NCBI RefSeq assembly: GCF_000759445.1
Contig: NZ_JRMB01000002.1
Location: 1,302,001 to 1,366,000, forward strand
DNA: 64,000 bases
DNA from: Pseudomonas lutea
GTDB taxonomy: Bacteria > Pseudomonadota > Gammaproteobacteria > Pseudomonadales > Pseudomonadaceae
Reading direction: 5' to 3'
In this document: one piece after another, positions 1 to 9,131 of the stretch
Position numbering within the stretch: position 1 is the first letter of the stretch
Layout: each line of letters opens with the position of its first letter
Position numbers and translations under genes: made by a program
The notes under the pieces: model-generated
Told to the model about the DNA's origin: nothing
Database searches by the model: none
The model's input: the letters and a program-made list of their open reading frames with translations, nothing else

Positions 1-46
1 TTTCGGCGCAGATGGATCGGCGCAGTCGAGGAACAGGTTCTCCTAA
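1..46 (+). CDS. aceE: 3' end of upstream gene, probably pyruvate dehydrogenase E1 (partial)
   Basis: One frame (codons from base 2) reads fourteen residues and ends at a TAA at 44-46, which overlaps the AAGGAG ribosome binding site of aceF. Pseudomonads normally carry aceE directly upstream of aceF, so this is most likely the AceE C-terminus. Fourteen residues are too few to confirm identity from sequence; the call rests on context. Confidence 0.4.
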   Translation, partial: FGADGSAQSRNRFS

Positions 47-57
47 GGAGAGACATT

Positions 58-1725
58 GTGAGTGAGTTAATTCGCGTACCCGACATCGGCAACGGTGAAG
101 GTGAAGTCATTGAGTTGATGGTCAAGGTCGGTGATCGCATCGAGGCTGACCAGAGCGTGCTGACGCTGGAGTCCGACAAGGCAAGCATGGAAATCCCTGC
201 GCCGAAGGCCGGTGTCATCAAGGCGATGAAAGTGAAGCTGGGCGACCGTCTGAAAGAAGGCGACGAGCTGTTCGAACTGGAAGTCGAAGGCGAAGCGGCT
301 GCCGAGCCTGCTGCTGCTCCTGCTGCTGCCACGCCAGCCCCGGCTGCCGCACCGGAAAAACCTGCAGAAGCCGAAGCTGCACCGGCAGCAGCGGCACCTG
401 CCGCAGCCGACACCGTTCAGGATATTCACGTCCCGGACATCGGTTCGTCGGGCAAGGCTCGTATCATCGAGCTGATGGTCAAAGTGGGCGACAGCATTGA
501 AGCTGATCAATCCTTGATCACCCTGGAATCCGACAAGGCTTCGATGGAGATTCCGTCTCCTGCTGCTGGCGTTGTCGAAAGCATCAGCGTCAAAGTGGAA
601 GACGAAGTCGGCACTGGCGATCTGATTCTCAAATTGAAAGTGGCAGGTGCTGCACCTGCTGCGGCTCCGGCGCAAGCTGCAGCCCCGGCTCCGGCGAGCG
701 CTGAAGCCAAGGCCCCGGCCGCTGCTACGCCTGCCGCTCCGGCTGCCAAGGCTGAAAGTGCTCCTGCACCGGCCGCCGCGCCAGCCGCTGCACCTGCCAA
801 CAATGGCGCCAAGGTTCACGCAGGCCCGGCTGTGCGTCAGCTGGCTCGCGAGTTTGGCGTCGAGCTGAATGCTGTGTCGGCGACCGGCCCTCATGGCCGC
901 GTGCTGAAAGAAGACGTGCAGGCCTACGTCAAGTCGATCATGACCAAAGCCAAGGATGCGCCTGCTGCTGGCGGCGCCTCCGGCGGCATGGGCATCCCGC
1001 CGATCCCGGAAGTCGATTTCAGCCGTTTCGGCGAAACCGAAGAAGTACCGATGACGCGTCTGATGCAACTGGGCGCTACCGGTTTGCATCGCAGCTGGCT
1101 GAACATTCCGCACGTCACTCAGTTTGACCAAGCCGACATCACCGATCTGGAAGCTTTCCGTATCGCACAGAAAGCCGTGGCCGAGAAAGCCGGTGTGAAG
1201 CTGACCGTGCTGCCACTGCTGCTCAAAGCCAGCGCACACATGCTCAAGGAGCTGCCGGACTTCAACAGTTCACTGGCGCCAAGCGGCAAGGCGATCATTC
1301 GCAAGAAGTACTTCAACATCGGTTTCGCGGTCGATACGCCGGAAGGTCTGTTGGTCCCTGTGATCAAGAACGTTGACCAGAAGAGCCTGCTGCAACTGGC
1401 GGCCGAAGCGGCCGAACTGGCTGAAAAGGCACGCTCCAAGAAGCTCTCGGCCAACGATATGCAGGGCGCCTGCTTCACCATCTCCAGCCTGGGCCATATC
1501 GGCGGCACCGGCTTTACGCCGATCGTCAATGCGCCTGAAGTGGCGATCCTTGGCGTGTCCAAGGCCACCATGCAACCGGTCTGGGACGGTAAAGCCTTCC
1601 AGCCGCGCCTGATGCTGCCGCTGTCGTTGTCCTACGATCACCGCGTGATCAACGGTGCAGCCGCCGCGCGTTTCACCAAGCGTCTGAGCGAATTGCTGGC
1701 GGATATCCGCACGATTCTGCTGTAA
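58..1725 (+). CDS. aceF: Dihydrolipoamide acetyltransferase, E2 of pyruvate dehydrogenase
   Basis: This is the E2 core of the pyruvate dehydrogenase complex, moving the acetyl group from lipoamide to CoA in the cytoplasm. The start is GTG, seven bases after AAGGAG (45-50). The 555 residues contain two lipoyl domains (about 3-76 and 122-195), each with a DKA motif whose lysine (K41, K160) should be lipoylated. They are separated by long Ala/Pro linkers. A peripheral subunit-binding domain lies at about 255-295 and a CoA-acyltransferase domain fills the rest, with the SYDHRVINGA active-site motif near H528. Two lipoyl domains is normal for Pseudomonas E2. It is probably cotranscribed with aceE and ends at two tandem terminators. 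Confidence 0.96.
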   Translation: MSELIRVPDIGNGEGEVIELMVKVGDRIEADQSVLTLESDKASMEIPAPKAGVIKAMKVKLGDRLKEGDELFELEVEGEAAAEPAAAPAAATPAPAAAPEKPAEAEAAPAAAAPAAADTVQDIHVPDIGSSGKARIIELMVKVGDSIEADQSLITLESDKASMEIPSPAAGVVESISVKVEDEVGTGDLILKLKVAGAAPAAAPAQAAAPAPASAEAKAPAAATPAAPAAKAESAPAPAAAPAAAPANNGAKVHAGPAVRQLAREFGVELNAVSATGPHGRVLKEDVQAYVKSIMTKAKDAPAAGGASGGMGIPPIPEVDFSRFGETEEVPMTRLMQLGATGLHRSWLNIPHVTQFDQADITDLEAFRIAQKAVAEKAGVKLTVLPLLLKASAHMLKELPDFNSSLAPSGKAIIRKKYFNIGFAVDTPEGLLVPVIKNVDQKSLLQLAAEAAELAEKARSKKLSANDMQGACFTISSLGHIGGTGFTPIVNAPEVAILGVSKATMQPVWDGKAFQPRLMLPLSLSYDHRVINGAAAARFTKRLSELLADIRTILL

Positions 1726-1731
1726 GCCGTA

Positions 1732-1770
1732 CGGAGCCCGTTTCCATCGAAACGGGCTCCGATCAATTTT
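1732..1770 (+). terminator. Rho-independent terminator after aceF
   Basis: The arms GGAGCCCGTTTC and GAAACGGGCTCC surround a short CAT loop and are followed by a T-rich stretch, seven bases after the aceF stop. Confidence 0.85.
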
Positions 1771-1794
1771 CGAGCTGCCACGCTCGTGCCTCAA

Positions 1795-1820
1795 CCCCGC
1801 TCACTGGCGGGGCTTTTTTT
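1795..1820 (+). terminator. Second terminator behind aceF
   Basis: CCCCGC and GCGGGG arms with a six-base loop are followed by C and seven T. Together with the hairpin at 1732 it makes a tandem terminator separating aceF from dipA. The rest of the aceF-dipA gap (1821-2037) shows no gene. Confidence 0.85.
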
Positions 1821-2037
1821 GGCTTTTTGAAAAGGACGCCTACAGTAGGCGAACCCTTGGCCGATAGCTGATCATGCACGACTATCAAGCGCCTGGACCT
1901 CATCCAGACAATCCGACCCATTACTTACATCGAATCAACCGTCTGCCGACAGTTTTATAGCACTAAGCCATCGCGCTCACTTGTCAGCCCGATCGCCATG
2001 ATGCAACCTTGCGGCACGCGATTTAAAGGCGGGTTCC

Positions 2038-4770
2038 ATGCCCGTACGCGACAGCACCCTGACAGCGAGTTCCTTCATGAAAAGCCAACCTGATGCTGCC
2101 GGAAGAACGGCGGCCGAGGTCGTGACGCAATTGCCGGTGCCTTCGCGGCTCGGAATGCTGCGTTTCGAGCGGCTGAATGAACCCAGTTGGGCCATGTTGT
2201 ATCTGGATCCAAACTGCGAAAAGCAATTCAGCATGCCTGCAGTCGAACTCTGCGCGCTGGTGGGTTCGCCCTACGCAAGCCTCATGGAGCCAGAGGCGCG
2301 CTATCAGCTGCATGACGCCGTGCAGACGCAGTTGGCGGTCAGCGCTCATTACGTCATTCGCTATACCCTGCACACCGCACGCGGGCCCTTGAGCCTGCTG
2401 GAAATCGGCGAAGGCTATAAGCAGCGCAATCGGCATCTGTTGCGCGGGTACCTGATGGTGGTGGATGAGCAAGCCGAATCCGCTGAGCAGGCCATCAGCC
2501 CTGATCTGGAAGTACAGAATTCCCGACTGCAGATCGCGCTGGAGCTCAATCAACGGGCACAGCACGAACAACTGCAGCACCTTGAGCGGGTGCGCGCTCA
2601 GCAGAGCCTGATTCTGCGCCTGGCGCGTCATCGCTACAGCACGAGCAACTCCCTGCAGGAAGCTGCTGAACTGATCACCAAAAGCGCCTGCGAGATCTAC
2701 GACATCTCCTGCGCCAGCTTGTGGTACCTCACCGGTCAGACCCTTGAGCCCATTGCCGAGTATCGGCGGGACACCAGCACCTTCCCCAAAACCGACGCGA
2801 TCGACATCAGCGAATTCCCCAGCTATCTGGAGGTGCTGCACACCAGCCGCGCCATTGACGTCAATGATGTCGAGCAGGACCCGCGCACCAAAGAGCTGGT
2901 CCAGCGACTGCGCACCCAAAACATCACCGCCATCCTGGACGCCGCGGTGCGCATTGACGGCAATGTGGTGGGTGTCCTGTGCCTGGAACAGACGGGCGCA
3001 CCACGCGAGTGGCAGTCCGATGAGATCGCCTTCGCCGGCGAGCTGGCCGATCAGTTCGCCCACGCGATCAATAATCACAACCGCCGTACCGCCACCAGCG
3101 CCTTGCACTTGTTCCAGCGCGCGGTGGAGCAAAGCGCCAACGCCTTTCTGCTGGTCAACCGCGATGGCGTGGTCGAGTACGTCAACCCCAGTTTCACCGA
3201 GATCACTCAGTACCCTGCCGATGAAGTCCACGGGCAGCTTCTGTCGGAACTGCCCGCCCTGGAAAATCTCAGCGAGCTGCTGCTGGATGCCAATTCCAGT
3301 CTGGTCAATGGCAACAGTTGGCAGGGCGAATTCAAGAGCCGCCGCAAGAACCTCGAACCGTACTGGGGCCAGCTGTCGATTTCCAAGGTATACGGCGACG
3401 ATCGCGAGCTGACCCATTACATCGGAATCTACGAAGACATCACTCAGGCCAAGCTCTCTCAGCAGCGGATCGAGCGGCTGGCGTACACCGACAACCTGAC
3501 CAATCTGGGTAATCGCCCGGCATTCATCCGCACGCTGGACGAGCATTTTGCCCGCGACGTGGAAACGCCGATCAGCCTGTTACTGGTCGACATCGACAAC
3601 TTCAAGCGCATCAACGACAGCCTCGGCCATCAGACGGGCGACAAGCTGTTGATCAGCCTCGCGCGTCGCCTGCGTAACAGCCTCAACCCCAGCGGAATCC
3701 TGGCGCGTTTCGCCAGCAACGAGTTCGCTGTGCTGCTGGACGACACCAGCCCGGAAGAAGGCCAGCGGGTTGCGAGCGAAGTGCTGAGCACGCTGGACAA
3801 GCCGATGTTTGTCGATAACCAGTTGATCAGCGTTACCGGCTCGGTCGGGCTGGCCTGCGCGCCGATTCACGGCCGCGACCCGCAAACGCTGATGAAGAAC
3901 GCAGGCTTGGCGCTGCATAAGGCCAAGGCAAACGGCAAGCACCAGGTTCAGGTGTTCACCGAGGCGCTGAACGCGGAGGCCAGCTACAAGCTGTTCGTCG
4001 AAAACAACCTGCGTCGCGCACTCACGCAGAACGAACTCGAAGTGTTCTACCAGCCCAAGCTGTGCCTGCGCAGCGGTCGTCTGTTGGGCATGGAAGCGCT
4101 GTTGCGCTGGAATCATCCGGAAAAAGGCATGATCCGCCCGGATCAGTTCATCAGCGTCGCGGAGGAAACCGGGCTGATCATTCCGATCGGTAAATGGGTC
4201 GCGCGTCAGTCCTGCCGAATGAGCAAGCAGCTGACAGCTGCCGGTTACGGCAAGCTCCACGTGGCGATCAACGTGTCGCCCAAGCAGTTCTCTGATCCGG
4301 AGCTGGTCAGCTCCCTCGCCACTATCCTTCGCGATGAGCAACTGGACCCTTCGCTGCTGGAGCTGGAGTTGACTGAAGGCCTCTTGCTGGAGGCAACCGA
4401 AGATACGCGGCTGCAGCTGGAGTCGTTGAAGACCCTGGGCCTGACCCTGGCGATGGACGATTTCGGCACGGGTTATTCGTCGTTCAGCTATTTGAAGAAA
4501 TTCCCCATCGACGTGATCAAGATCGACCGCAGCTTCATTCGCGATATTCCTGATGATCAGGACGATATGGAGATCACGTCAGCGGTCATAGCCATGGCCC
4601 ACAACCTCAAGCTGACCGTCGTCGCCGAAGGCATCGAAACGGCCGCACAGCTGGCCTTCTTGCGTCGCCACCGCTGCGATGTTGGGCAAGGCTACCTGTT
4701 CGACAAGCCGATTCCTGGCGAAGACCTGATCGAGAAGTTGCGTCGCTATCCACGCGGCCCGCTCGCCTGA
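2038..4770 (+). CDS. dipA: GAF-PAS-GGDEF-EAL c-di-GMP phosphodiesterase, DipA type
   Basis: Predicted cytoplasmic c-di-GMP hydrolase; P. aeruginosa has the dispersion phosphodiesterase DipA between aceF and msrA. The 910 residues hold an N-terminal PAS-like region (about 30-135), a GAF domain (about 200-330), a PAS domain (about 345-460), a GGDEF domain from about 482 and an EAL domain from about 660. The GGDEF signature is degenerate, ASNEF at 559-563, so cyclase activity is unlikely. The EAL domain keeps its ligands: EAL at 686-688, [29 protein letters not shown] and QGY. The ATG at 2038 follows AAAGG by eight bases; an in-frame ATG at 2077 has a weaker site. Confidence 0.88.
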   Translation: MPVRDSTLTASSFMKSQPDAAGRTAAEVVTQLPVPSRLGMLRFERLNEPSWAMLYLDPNCEKQFSMPAVELCALVGSPYASLMEPEARYQLHDAVQTQLAVSAHYVIRYTLHTARGPLSLLEIGEGYKQRNRHLLRGYLMVVDEQAESAEQAISPDLEVQNSRLQIALELNQRAQHEQLQHLERVRAQQSLILRLARHRYSTSNSLQEAAELITKSACEIYDISCASLWYLTGQTLEPIAEYRRDTSTFPKTDAIDISEFPSYLEVLHTSRAIDVNDVEQDPRTKELVQRLRTQNITAILDAAVRIDGNVVGVLCLEQTGAPREWQSDEIAFAGELADQFAHAINNHNRRTATSALHLFQRAVEQSANAFLLVNRDGVVEYVNPSFTEITQYPADEVHGQLLSELPALENLSELLLDANSSLVNGNSWQGEFKSRRKNLEPYWGQLSISKVYGDDRELTHYIGIYEDITQAKLSQQRIERLAYTDNLTNLGNRPAFIRTLDEHFARDVETPISLLLVDIDNFKRINDSLGHQTGDKLLISLARRLRNSLNPSGILARFASNEFAVLLDDTSPEEGQRVASEVLSTLDKPMFVDNQLISVTGSVGLACAPIHGRDPQTLMKNAGLALHKAKANGKHQVQVFTEALNAEASYKLFVENNLRRALTQNELEVFYQPKLCLRSGRLLGMEALLRWNHPEKGMIRPDQFISVAEETGLIIPIGKWVARQSCRMSKQLTAAGYGKLHVAINVSPKQFSDPELVSSLATILRDEQLDPSLLELELTEGLLLEATEDTRLQLESLKTLGLTLAMDDFGTGYSSFSYLKKFPIDVIKIDRSFIRDIPDDQDDMEITSAVIAMAHNLKLTVVAEGIETAAQLAFLRRHRCDVGQGYLFDKPIPGEDLIEKLRRYPRGPLA

Positions 4771-4900
4771 GTCACCCTTCCCTGCTCCGCGGCAGTGCGG
4801 CACACTTGCCGCCCTGCATTTGCATCAGCCGATTCTGACCCCATATACCGGTTTCAATGACAACGCGTCTGGTTGTTCTGTCCCAGAGAGGATGTGCCTC

Positions 4901-5563
4901 ATGGTTTTGCGCTCGGAAATTCTTGTGAATAAAAACGTCTTACCCACCGCTCAGCAGGCACTGCCCGGGCGCGAAACTCCCATGGCGCTGCCGGAGACTC
5001 ATTTCGTCACCGGCAAGCCTCTGCTCGGACCGTTCTTCGAGGACGTTGAGTTCGCGATTTTCGGGCTGGGTTGCTTCTGGGGGGCGGAACGTCGCTTTTG
5101 GCAGCGTGAAGGCGTGGTCAGCACCGTTGTGGGTTACGCAGGCGGTTTCACACCGAACCCGACCTACGAAGAAGTGTGCTCTGGCCCGACGGGCCATTCC
5201 GAAGTCGTGCTGGTGGTCTACGAACCGGCGAAGGTCAGCTACGAAGCCCTGCTGGCGATGTTCTGGGAGCTGCATAACCCGACACAAGGCATGCGCCAGG
5301 GTAACGACATCGGCACGCAGTACCGCTCGGTGATCTACGCCACAACGCCTGAACAACTGCAGGCTGCCAAAGCAAGCGCCGAGGTGTATCAGGCCGAGCT
5401 GAACAAGGCGGGTCTTGGTGACATCACCACCGAGATCGATCAAGCGCCCACCGTGTATTTCGCCGAGGCGTATCACCAGCAGTACCTGGCGAAAAATCCT
5501 CAAGGCTACTGCGGCATTGGTGGGACCGGTGTCTGCATGCCGCCGAGCCTGGCGGGTAACTGA
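4901..5563 (+). CDS. msrA: Peptide methionine sulfoxide reductase A
   Basis: Reduces the S epimer of methionine sulfoxide in proteins with thioredoxin as electron donor. The catalytic motif GCFWG carries C58, and the resolving cysteine region GYCGIGG...GVC lies at the C-terminus, as in the E. coli-like class. The start was set at the ATG at 4901, preceded by GAGAGGA at about 4886-4892; this gives 220 residues, normal for the long-N-terminus Pseudomonas form. An upstream in-frame codon at 4820 would add 27 residues without a ribosome binding site. It follows dipA in the same direction and ends just before a REP array. Confidence 0.95.
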   Translation: MVLRSEILVNKNVLPTAQQALPGRETPMALPETHFVTGKPLLGPFFEDVEFAIFGLGCFWGAERRFWQREGVVSTVVGYAGGFTPNPTYEEVCSGPTGHSEVVLVVYEPAKVSYEALLAMFWELHNPTQGMRQGNDIGTQYRSVIYATTPEQLQAAKASAEVYQAELNKAGLGDITTEIDQAPTVYFAEAYHQQYLAKNPQGYCGIGGTGVCMPPSLAGN

Positions 5564-5614
5564 ACCAACCCCCCAACAACCTCAAAAGTTCCACTGACAC
5601 CGCTCATAACCCTT

Positions 5615-5860
5615 GTAGGACTGGCTTTAGCCGGGAACACGTCGGTCGTCGCGCCGCAGAATTGATGGTGTTGCAACTGGCCTCTTCCCGGCTGAAGCCG
5701 GTCCTACTGACACGCACGTATCCCTCTGATACCGCGCGTATCCCTCCTGACACCGCGCGTATCCCTTGTAGGACTGGCTTCAGCCGGGAACACGTCGGGC
5801 GTCGCGCCGCAGAATTGATGGTGTTGCAACTTGCCCCTTCCCGGCTGAAGCCGGTCCTAC
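5615..5860. repeat. REP doublets, two copies upstream of the RAYT gene
   Basis: Two units of about 93 bp (5615-5707, 5768-5860) each start GTAGGACTGGCTT and end AAGCCGGTCCTAC, so each is a pair of inverted REP palindromes around a conserved core. The units start 153 bp apart. The spacer is made of three copies of a roughly 20-bp sub-repeat reading TGACACCGCGCGTATCCCT or close to it. With the units at 6424-6990 this is the REP array served by the neighbouring transposase. Confidence 0.9.
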
Positions 5861-5962
5861 TGACATATCACCGCCCGCCAGAAATCTTCTGACAACCACT
5901 ATCCATACTTGAATCCGCGTTCTGCTTTTATTGTTTGTCCTCACACGAAGAGGAGCAATGGA

Positions 5963-6427
5963 ATGCAGGAAATCAAACACGCACGGTCTCTCCGTATCGG
6001 GCGATCTTCCCAGCCAGGGAACGTCTATCTTGTGACCTCTGTGGTCAAGAATCGCCTGCCTATATTCACTGATATTCAAATAGCCTGCAGGGTGCGCACG
6101 GAAATGGAGCAACTGGATGAGTCTGGGGTTGTGCACTCAATGGCGTGGGTGGTTATGCCCGACCATCTGCATTGGCTGTTCGCGCTCAAGGCAGGGTCAC
6201 TGCCCGCGGTCATGCAAGCGCTGAAGGGGAGAAGCGCCTTCGCAGTGAACAAGGCTCACGGCGCGAAAACACTCACATGGCAGAAGGGTTATCACGATCA
6301 CGGGGTCAGGGCCGAAGAGGACCTTGTCGAAATGGCGCGCTACGTCGTTAATAACCCAGTAAGGGCAGGTCTGGTAAGTCAGCGGGAGGAGTATCCATTG
6401 TGGGGTTGTGAATGGGTGCTCGAGTAG
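5963..6427 (+). CDS. REP-associated tyrosine transposase (RAYT)
   Basis: A single-strand DNA transposase of the Y1 HUH family (IS200/IS605 relatives), domesticated to move or maintain REP elements. In 154 residues the HUH pair is H68-L-H70 in the motif PDHLHWLF, and the catalytic tyrosine is Y127 in YVVNNPVRAG; WQKGYHDH (106-113) is also typical. The ATG at 5963 follows GAGGAG at about 5949; a track start at 5909 lacks such a site. The TAG stop (6425-6427) lies inside the first base pairs of the next REP unit. All key residues are present, so the enzyme looks intact. Confidence 0.9.
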   Translation: MQEIKHARSLRIGRSSQPGNVYLVTSVVKNRLPIFTDIQIACRVRTEMEQLDESGVVHSMAWVVMPDHLHWLFALKAGSLPAVMQALKGRSAFAVNKAHGAKTLTWQKGYHDHGVRAEEDLVEMARYVVNNPVRAGLVSQREEYPLWGCEWVLE

Positions 6428-6990
6428 GACTGGCTTTAGCCGGGAACACGTCGGGCGTCGCGCCGCAGAATTGAAGGTGTTGCAACTTGCCCCTTCCCGG
6501 CTGAAGCCGGTCCCACTGATACCGCGCGTATCCCTTGTAGGACTGGGCTTTAGCCGGGAAGACGCCGGGTGTCACGCCGCAGGATTGATGGTGTTGCAAC
6601 TTGCCTCGTCCCGGCTGAAGCCGGTCCTACTGACACCGCGCGTATCCCTCTGACACTGCGCATATCCTTGTAGGACTGGCTTTAGCCGGGAACACGTCGG
6701 TCGTCGCGCCGCAGAATTGATAGTGTTGCAACTGGCCTCTTCCCGGCTGAAGCCGGTCCTACTGACACGCACGCATCCCTCCTGACACCGCGCATATCCC
6801 TTGTAGGACTGGCTTTAGCCGGGAACATGTCGGTCGTCGCGCCGCAGAATTGAAGGTGTTGCAACTGGCCTCTTCCCGGCTGAAGCCGGTCCTACTGACA
6901 CCGCGCGTATCCCACTGACACCGCGCGTATCCCTCTGACACTGCGCATATCCTTGTAGGACTGGCTTTAGCCGGGAAGACGTCGGGCGCT
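6424..6990. repeat. REP doublet array downstream of the RAYT gene
   Basis: Four complete doublets (6424-6516, 6537-6630, 6670-6762, 6803-6895) and one half unit (6955-6990) lie between the RAYT stop and rlmJ. Start-to-start distances are 113, 133, 133 and 152 bp, which fit a 93-bp unit plus one, two, two and three copies of a 20-bp spacer repeat. The first unit overlaps the RAYT stop codon. The gap 6428-7007 holds nothing else recognisable. Confidence 0.9.
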
Positions 6991-7007
6991 TCACCGCAAC
7001 AACTCAC

Positions 7008-7847
7008 TTACTCCGCAATCAACCAATCCATCTTCCAGTCGCCCTGGGTCTGACCGAGTTTTTTCGCCAGCCATGGCATCAACTCGCGCAGCTCTTCTTC
7101 CAGACCCCACGGCGGATTGGCGATCGCCAGGCCTGAGCCGTTCAGGCTATTGGGGGTGTCGAGCGGATGGACGAAAAGCTCGACGCGCAAGAGCTTCGGT
7201 GCGCCGGTTTCGGCCAGTTCTTGATAGAAACGCTTCAGCGCGCGCTGGTCCTTGACCGGGTACCAGATGGCCGCGACGGTCTGGCGCATACGCGCAATGG
7301 TTTCTTTCAGGGCGACGGAGCAACGCTTCATCTCGTCGAGCTGCTCGAAAGGCGGATCGATCAACATGACCGCGCGCTTCTCATGCACCGGCAGCAGGGC
7401 GCGGGGCACATGCCAGCCTTCGCCCAGGTGCACAGCGACACGGCGGTCGTACTTCATGTTGTCCTTGAGCAGTGCACCGTCTTCAGGATGTTTCTCGTTG
7501 AGCAGCACGCGGTCCTGCTCGCGGGTCAGGCGGCGGGCCAATTCGGGCGAGCCCGGGTAGTACCGCAATTCACCCGTCTTGCGATTCATCTGACGAATCG
7601 CATCGATGTAACCGGCCGCCATCTCAGGCACGTCGGCGGCATCCCACAGGCGGCCAATACCTTCGATCCACTCGCCGGTGCGCGTTGCCTGGTCTCCCTG
7701 CAAGTCATACAGACCGATACCTGCGTGGGTATCGAGATAGGCAAATGGCTGCTCCTTGCGCGACATGAGCGCGATCAAGCGAGTCAGAACAATGTGTTTG
7801 AAGACATCGGCGTGATTGCCGGCATGGAAGGCGTGACGGTAGTTCAT
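7008..7847 (-). CDS. rlmJ: 23S rRNA (adenine2030-N6)-methyltransferase
   Basis: SAM-dependent methylation of A2030 in 23S rRNA. The start region MNYRHAFHAGNHADVFKH is the family signature, the catalytic motif appears as LIDPPFEQ, and the length of 279 residues fits. The ATG at 7847 has GGAG seven bases upstream; the longer in-frame reading to 7907 adds residues that do not belong to the family. It is the homologue that follows msrA in other pseudomonads, here separated from it by the RAYT/REP insertion. Confidence 0.93.
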   Translation of the reverse strand: MNYRHAFHAGNHADVFKHIVLTRLIALMSRKEQPFAYLDTHAGIGLYDLQGDQATRTGEWIEGIGRLWDAADVPEMAAGYIDAIRQMNRKTGELRYYPGSPELARRLTREQDRVLLNEKHPEDGALLKDNMKYDRRVAVHLGEGWHVPRALLPVHEKRAVMLIDPPFEQLDEMKRCSVALKETIARMRQTVAAIWYPVKDQRALKRFYQELAETGAPKLLRVELFVHPLDTPNSLNGSGLAIANPPWGLEEELRELMPWLAKKLGQTQGDWKMDWLIAE

Positions 7848-7931
7848 GGCAGCTCCTGGAAGGCTGCGGAGTTTACCAAACCAGGCGTGCATTGGCAGAC
7901 GCTTCATCAGGCGGCGCTCACCGCCGGGTGA

Positions 7932-8447
7932 TTACTCGGTCAGCGGCTCAGTGGGATCTGCGTAAAGCTTTGCAATGTCCTGCGGCAGCTGCGAGCCGCT
8001 TACCCCCGGCGCGCACGGGATCAGCGCCAGAGACTTATCAGTGGCAGCCAGACAGGCAGGATATCCATAGAAGTCAGCCCAGCGACTCACCACCTGATAA
8101 CCACCGGCGGTGAGACGATGGAAGCTCCACTGACGCACTGTCGAAGGCGCGCCAGGGTGAGGATCGCAGTCAAGCAACAGGACGGCCGCTTGCCCGGGCA
8201 CACCGGCCAGGCACTTTGTTTCAAGATCCCCTGTGCGCTGGAGCCTGATCTGGTAAAAGCCGTTGCCAATGTCGATCACCTCCCATGAGCGCGGGGCATC
8301 CAGGGGTATAGCGCCAGGGTTGTCCAGTTCCGCGCTTGACGCCGGCATCACACAGGCGGTTGCCAGGACAAATGCGCATGAGCCTGCAAGAGTTCGGCGC
8401 AGAAGGCCTCTTCGGTCTCCCGGTTTCAGACGTTGATCAATATCCAT
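7932..8447 (-). CDS. Exported hypothetical protein, possibly with a ricin-B-like fold
   Basis: A 171-residue protein with an arginine-rich n-region, a hydrophobic stretch (about 19-33) and an SSA-EL cleavage site; LATAC could alternatively serve as an imperfect lipobox. The mature part has spaced cysteines and a pattern (TKCL, LLLDCD, QWSFH, YPACLA) that recalls the repeats of ricin-type beta-trefoil lectins and CdtA/CdtC-like proteins. That similarity is by eye only. No neighbour forms an obvious operon with it: rlmJ starts 85 bp downstream. No family name can be given. Confidence 0.6.
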   Translation of the reverse strand: MDIDQRLKPGDRRGLLRRTLAGSCAFVLATACVMPASSAELDNPGAIPLDAPRSWEVIDIGNGFYQIRLQRTGDLETKCLAGVPGQAAVLLLDCDPHPGAPSTVRQWSFHRLTAGGYQVVSRWADFYGYPACLAATDKSLALIPCAPGVSGSQLPQDIAKLYADPTEPLTE

Positions 8448-8596
8448 TGGTGATCTATCTCCCTGTACGTCCGCCCGGCAAAAAACCTGCTGCTGGCTTC
8501 AGACTAGCGAGTCGATGCGCAACACCTGCGACTGTTTAGCGATAGCTGATCGAGCGAATCGCTATAAGGGCTGAAAGGTTGGCTTTCCTGCAGGCA

Positions 8597-8684
8597 AAAA
8601 AAACCCGGTTAAGCCGTTACCAAACCGGGATGAGGCAGTTGCGCAGGCCAGAGGGGGACCAAGCCGTACCCTGCGCACTGTAGA
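8597..8684 (-). ncRNA. Candidate small RNA with intrinsic terminator
   Basis: On the minus strand a stem CCCGGTT/AACCGGG (8604-8629) is followed by eight U (bases 8596-8603), a strong terminator with no protein gene in front of it. Just upstream lies a second perfect 8-bp stem, TGCGCAGG/CCTGCGCA (8640-8677). A -10-like CATAAT is at 8692-8697 on the minus strand, placing a start near 8684 and a transcript of about 88 nt. No good -35 at standard spacing is seen. The rest of the 8448-8830 gap shows nothing more. Confidence 0.5.
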
Positions 8685-8830
8685 TGAAGCGATTATGCCG
8701 AGCGGACTAAACAACAACGTAGCCGAAAACGACACGGTGATATGCATGCCAGACATCGGCAGGGCCAGCACTTGCCGAGCTCACACCGCGCCACCAGAAT
8801 CGGGGCATTCCCCTAAACGGAGCGTACGCC

Positions 8831-9097
8831 ATGATGCATACAGACCTGATCGACCAGGACGACCTGATTAGCCAACTCAGAGGAATAGGCCTGGACGTGC
8901 CCTCCGGCATCAGCCCCGAGCAGGCGTGCGCCCACGCCGTGCGCGGTCTGAATGACGACCGCGCTCGGGCATTACGGCAAATGGTGGAAAAAATGCTGAA
9001 GGGCGGTGCCACCATCCTCCCCGCCGTGCGCCAGGCAATCGATCAACAGCTGCTGCCCGCGCTGGCAACGTTCAAACAAGGCCAGACAAAGGCCTGA
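8831..9097 (+). CDS. Small conserved-looking hypothetical protein
   Basis: An 88-residue acidic, largely helical protein without signal peptide or membrane segment. The ATG follows CGGAGCG by seven bases; a second Met codon comes directly after. Composition (Leu, Ala, Gln, Asp) and codon use match the neighbours, which supports a real gene, but no motif is recognised. It converges on gbdR, with 34 bp between the stops. Confidence 0.55.
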   Translation: MMHTDLIDQDDLISQLRGIGLDVPSGISPEQACAHAVRGLNDDRARALRQMVEKMLKGGATILPAVRQAIDQQLLPALATFKQGQTKA

Positions 9098-9131
9098 GTC
9101 GACAGCGCACGGGGCTTTCTCTTACAGCGTC

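Noticed and set aside
67..1239. Long antisense open frame over aceF
   Set aside because: It is a shadow of the high-GC aceF frame, with a composition dominated by Arg, Gly and His and no ribosome binding site.
2023..3546. Antisense open frame over dipA
   Set aside because: Opposite the recognised GAF-PAS region, no family resemblance; codon position bias follows dipA.
5662..7007. Short open frames in the REP array
   Set aside because: They translate repeat units (for example GTGFSREHVGRRAAE repeated) and have no ribosome binding site.
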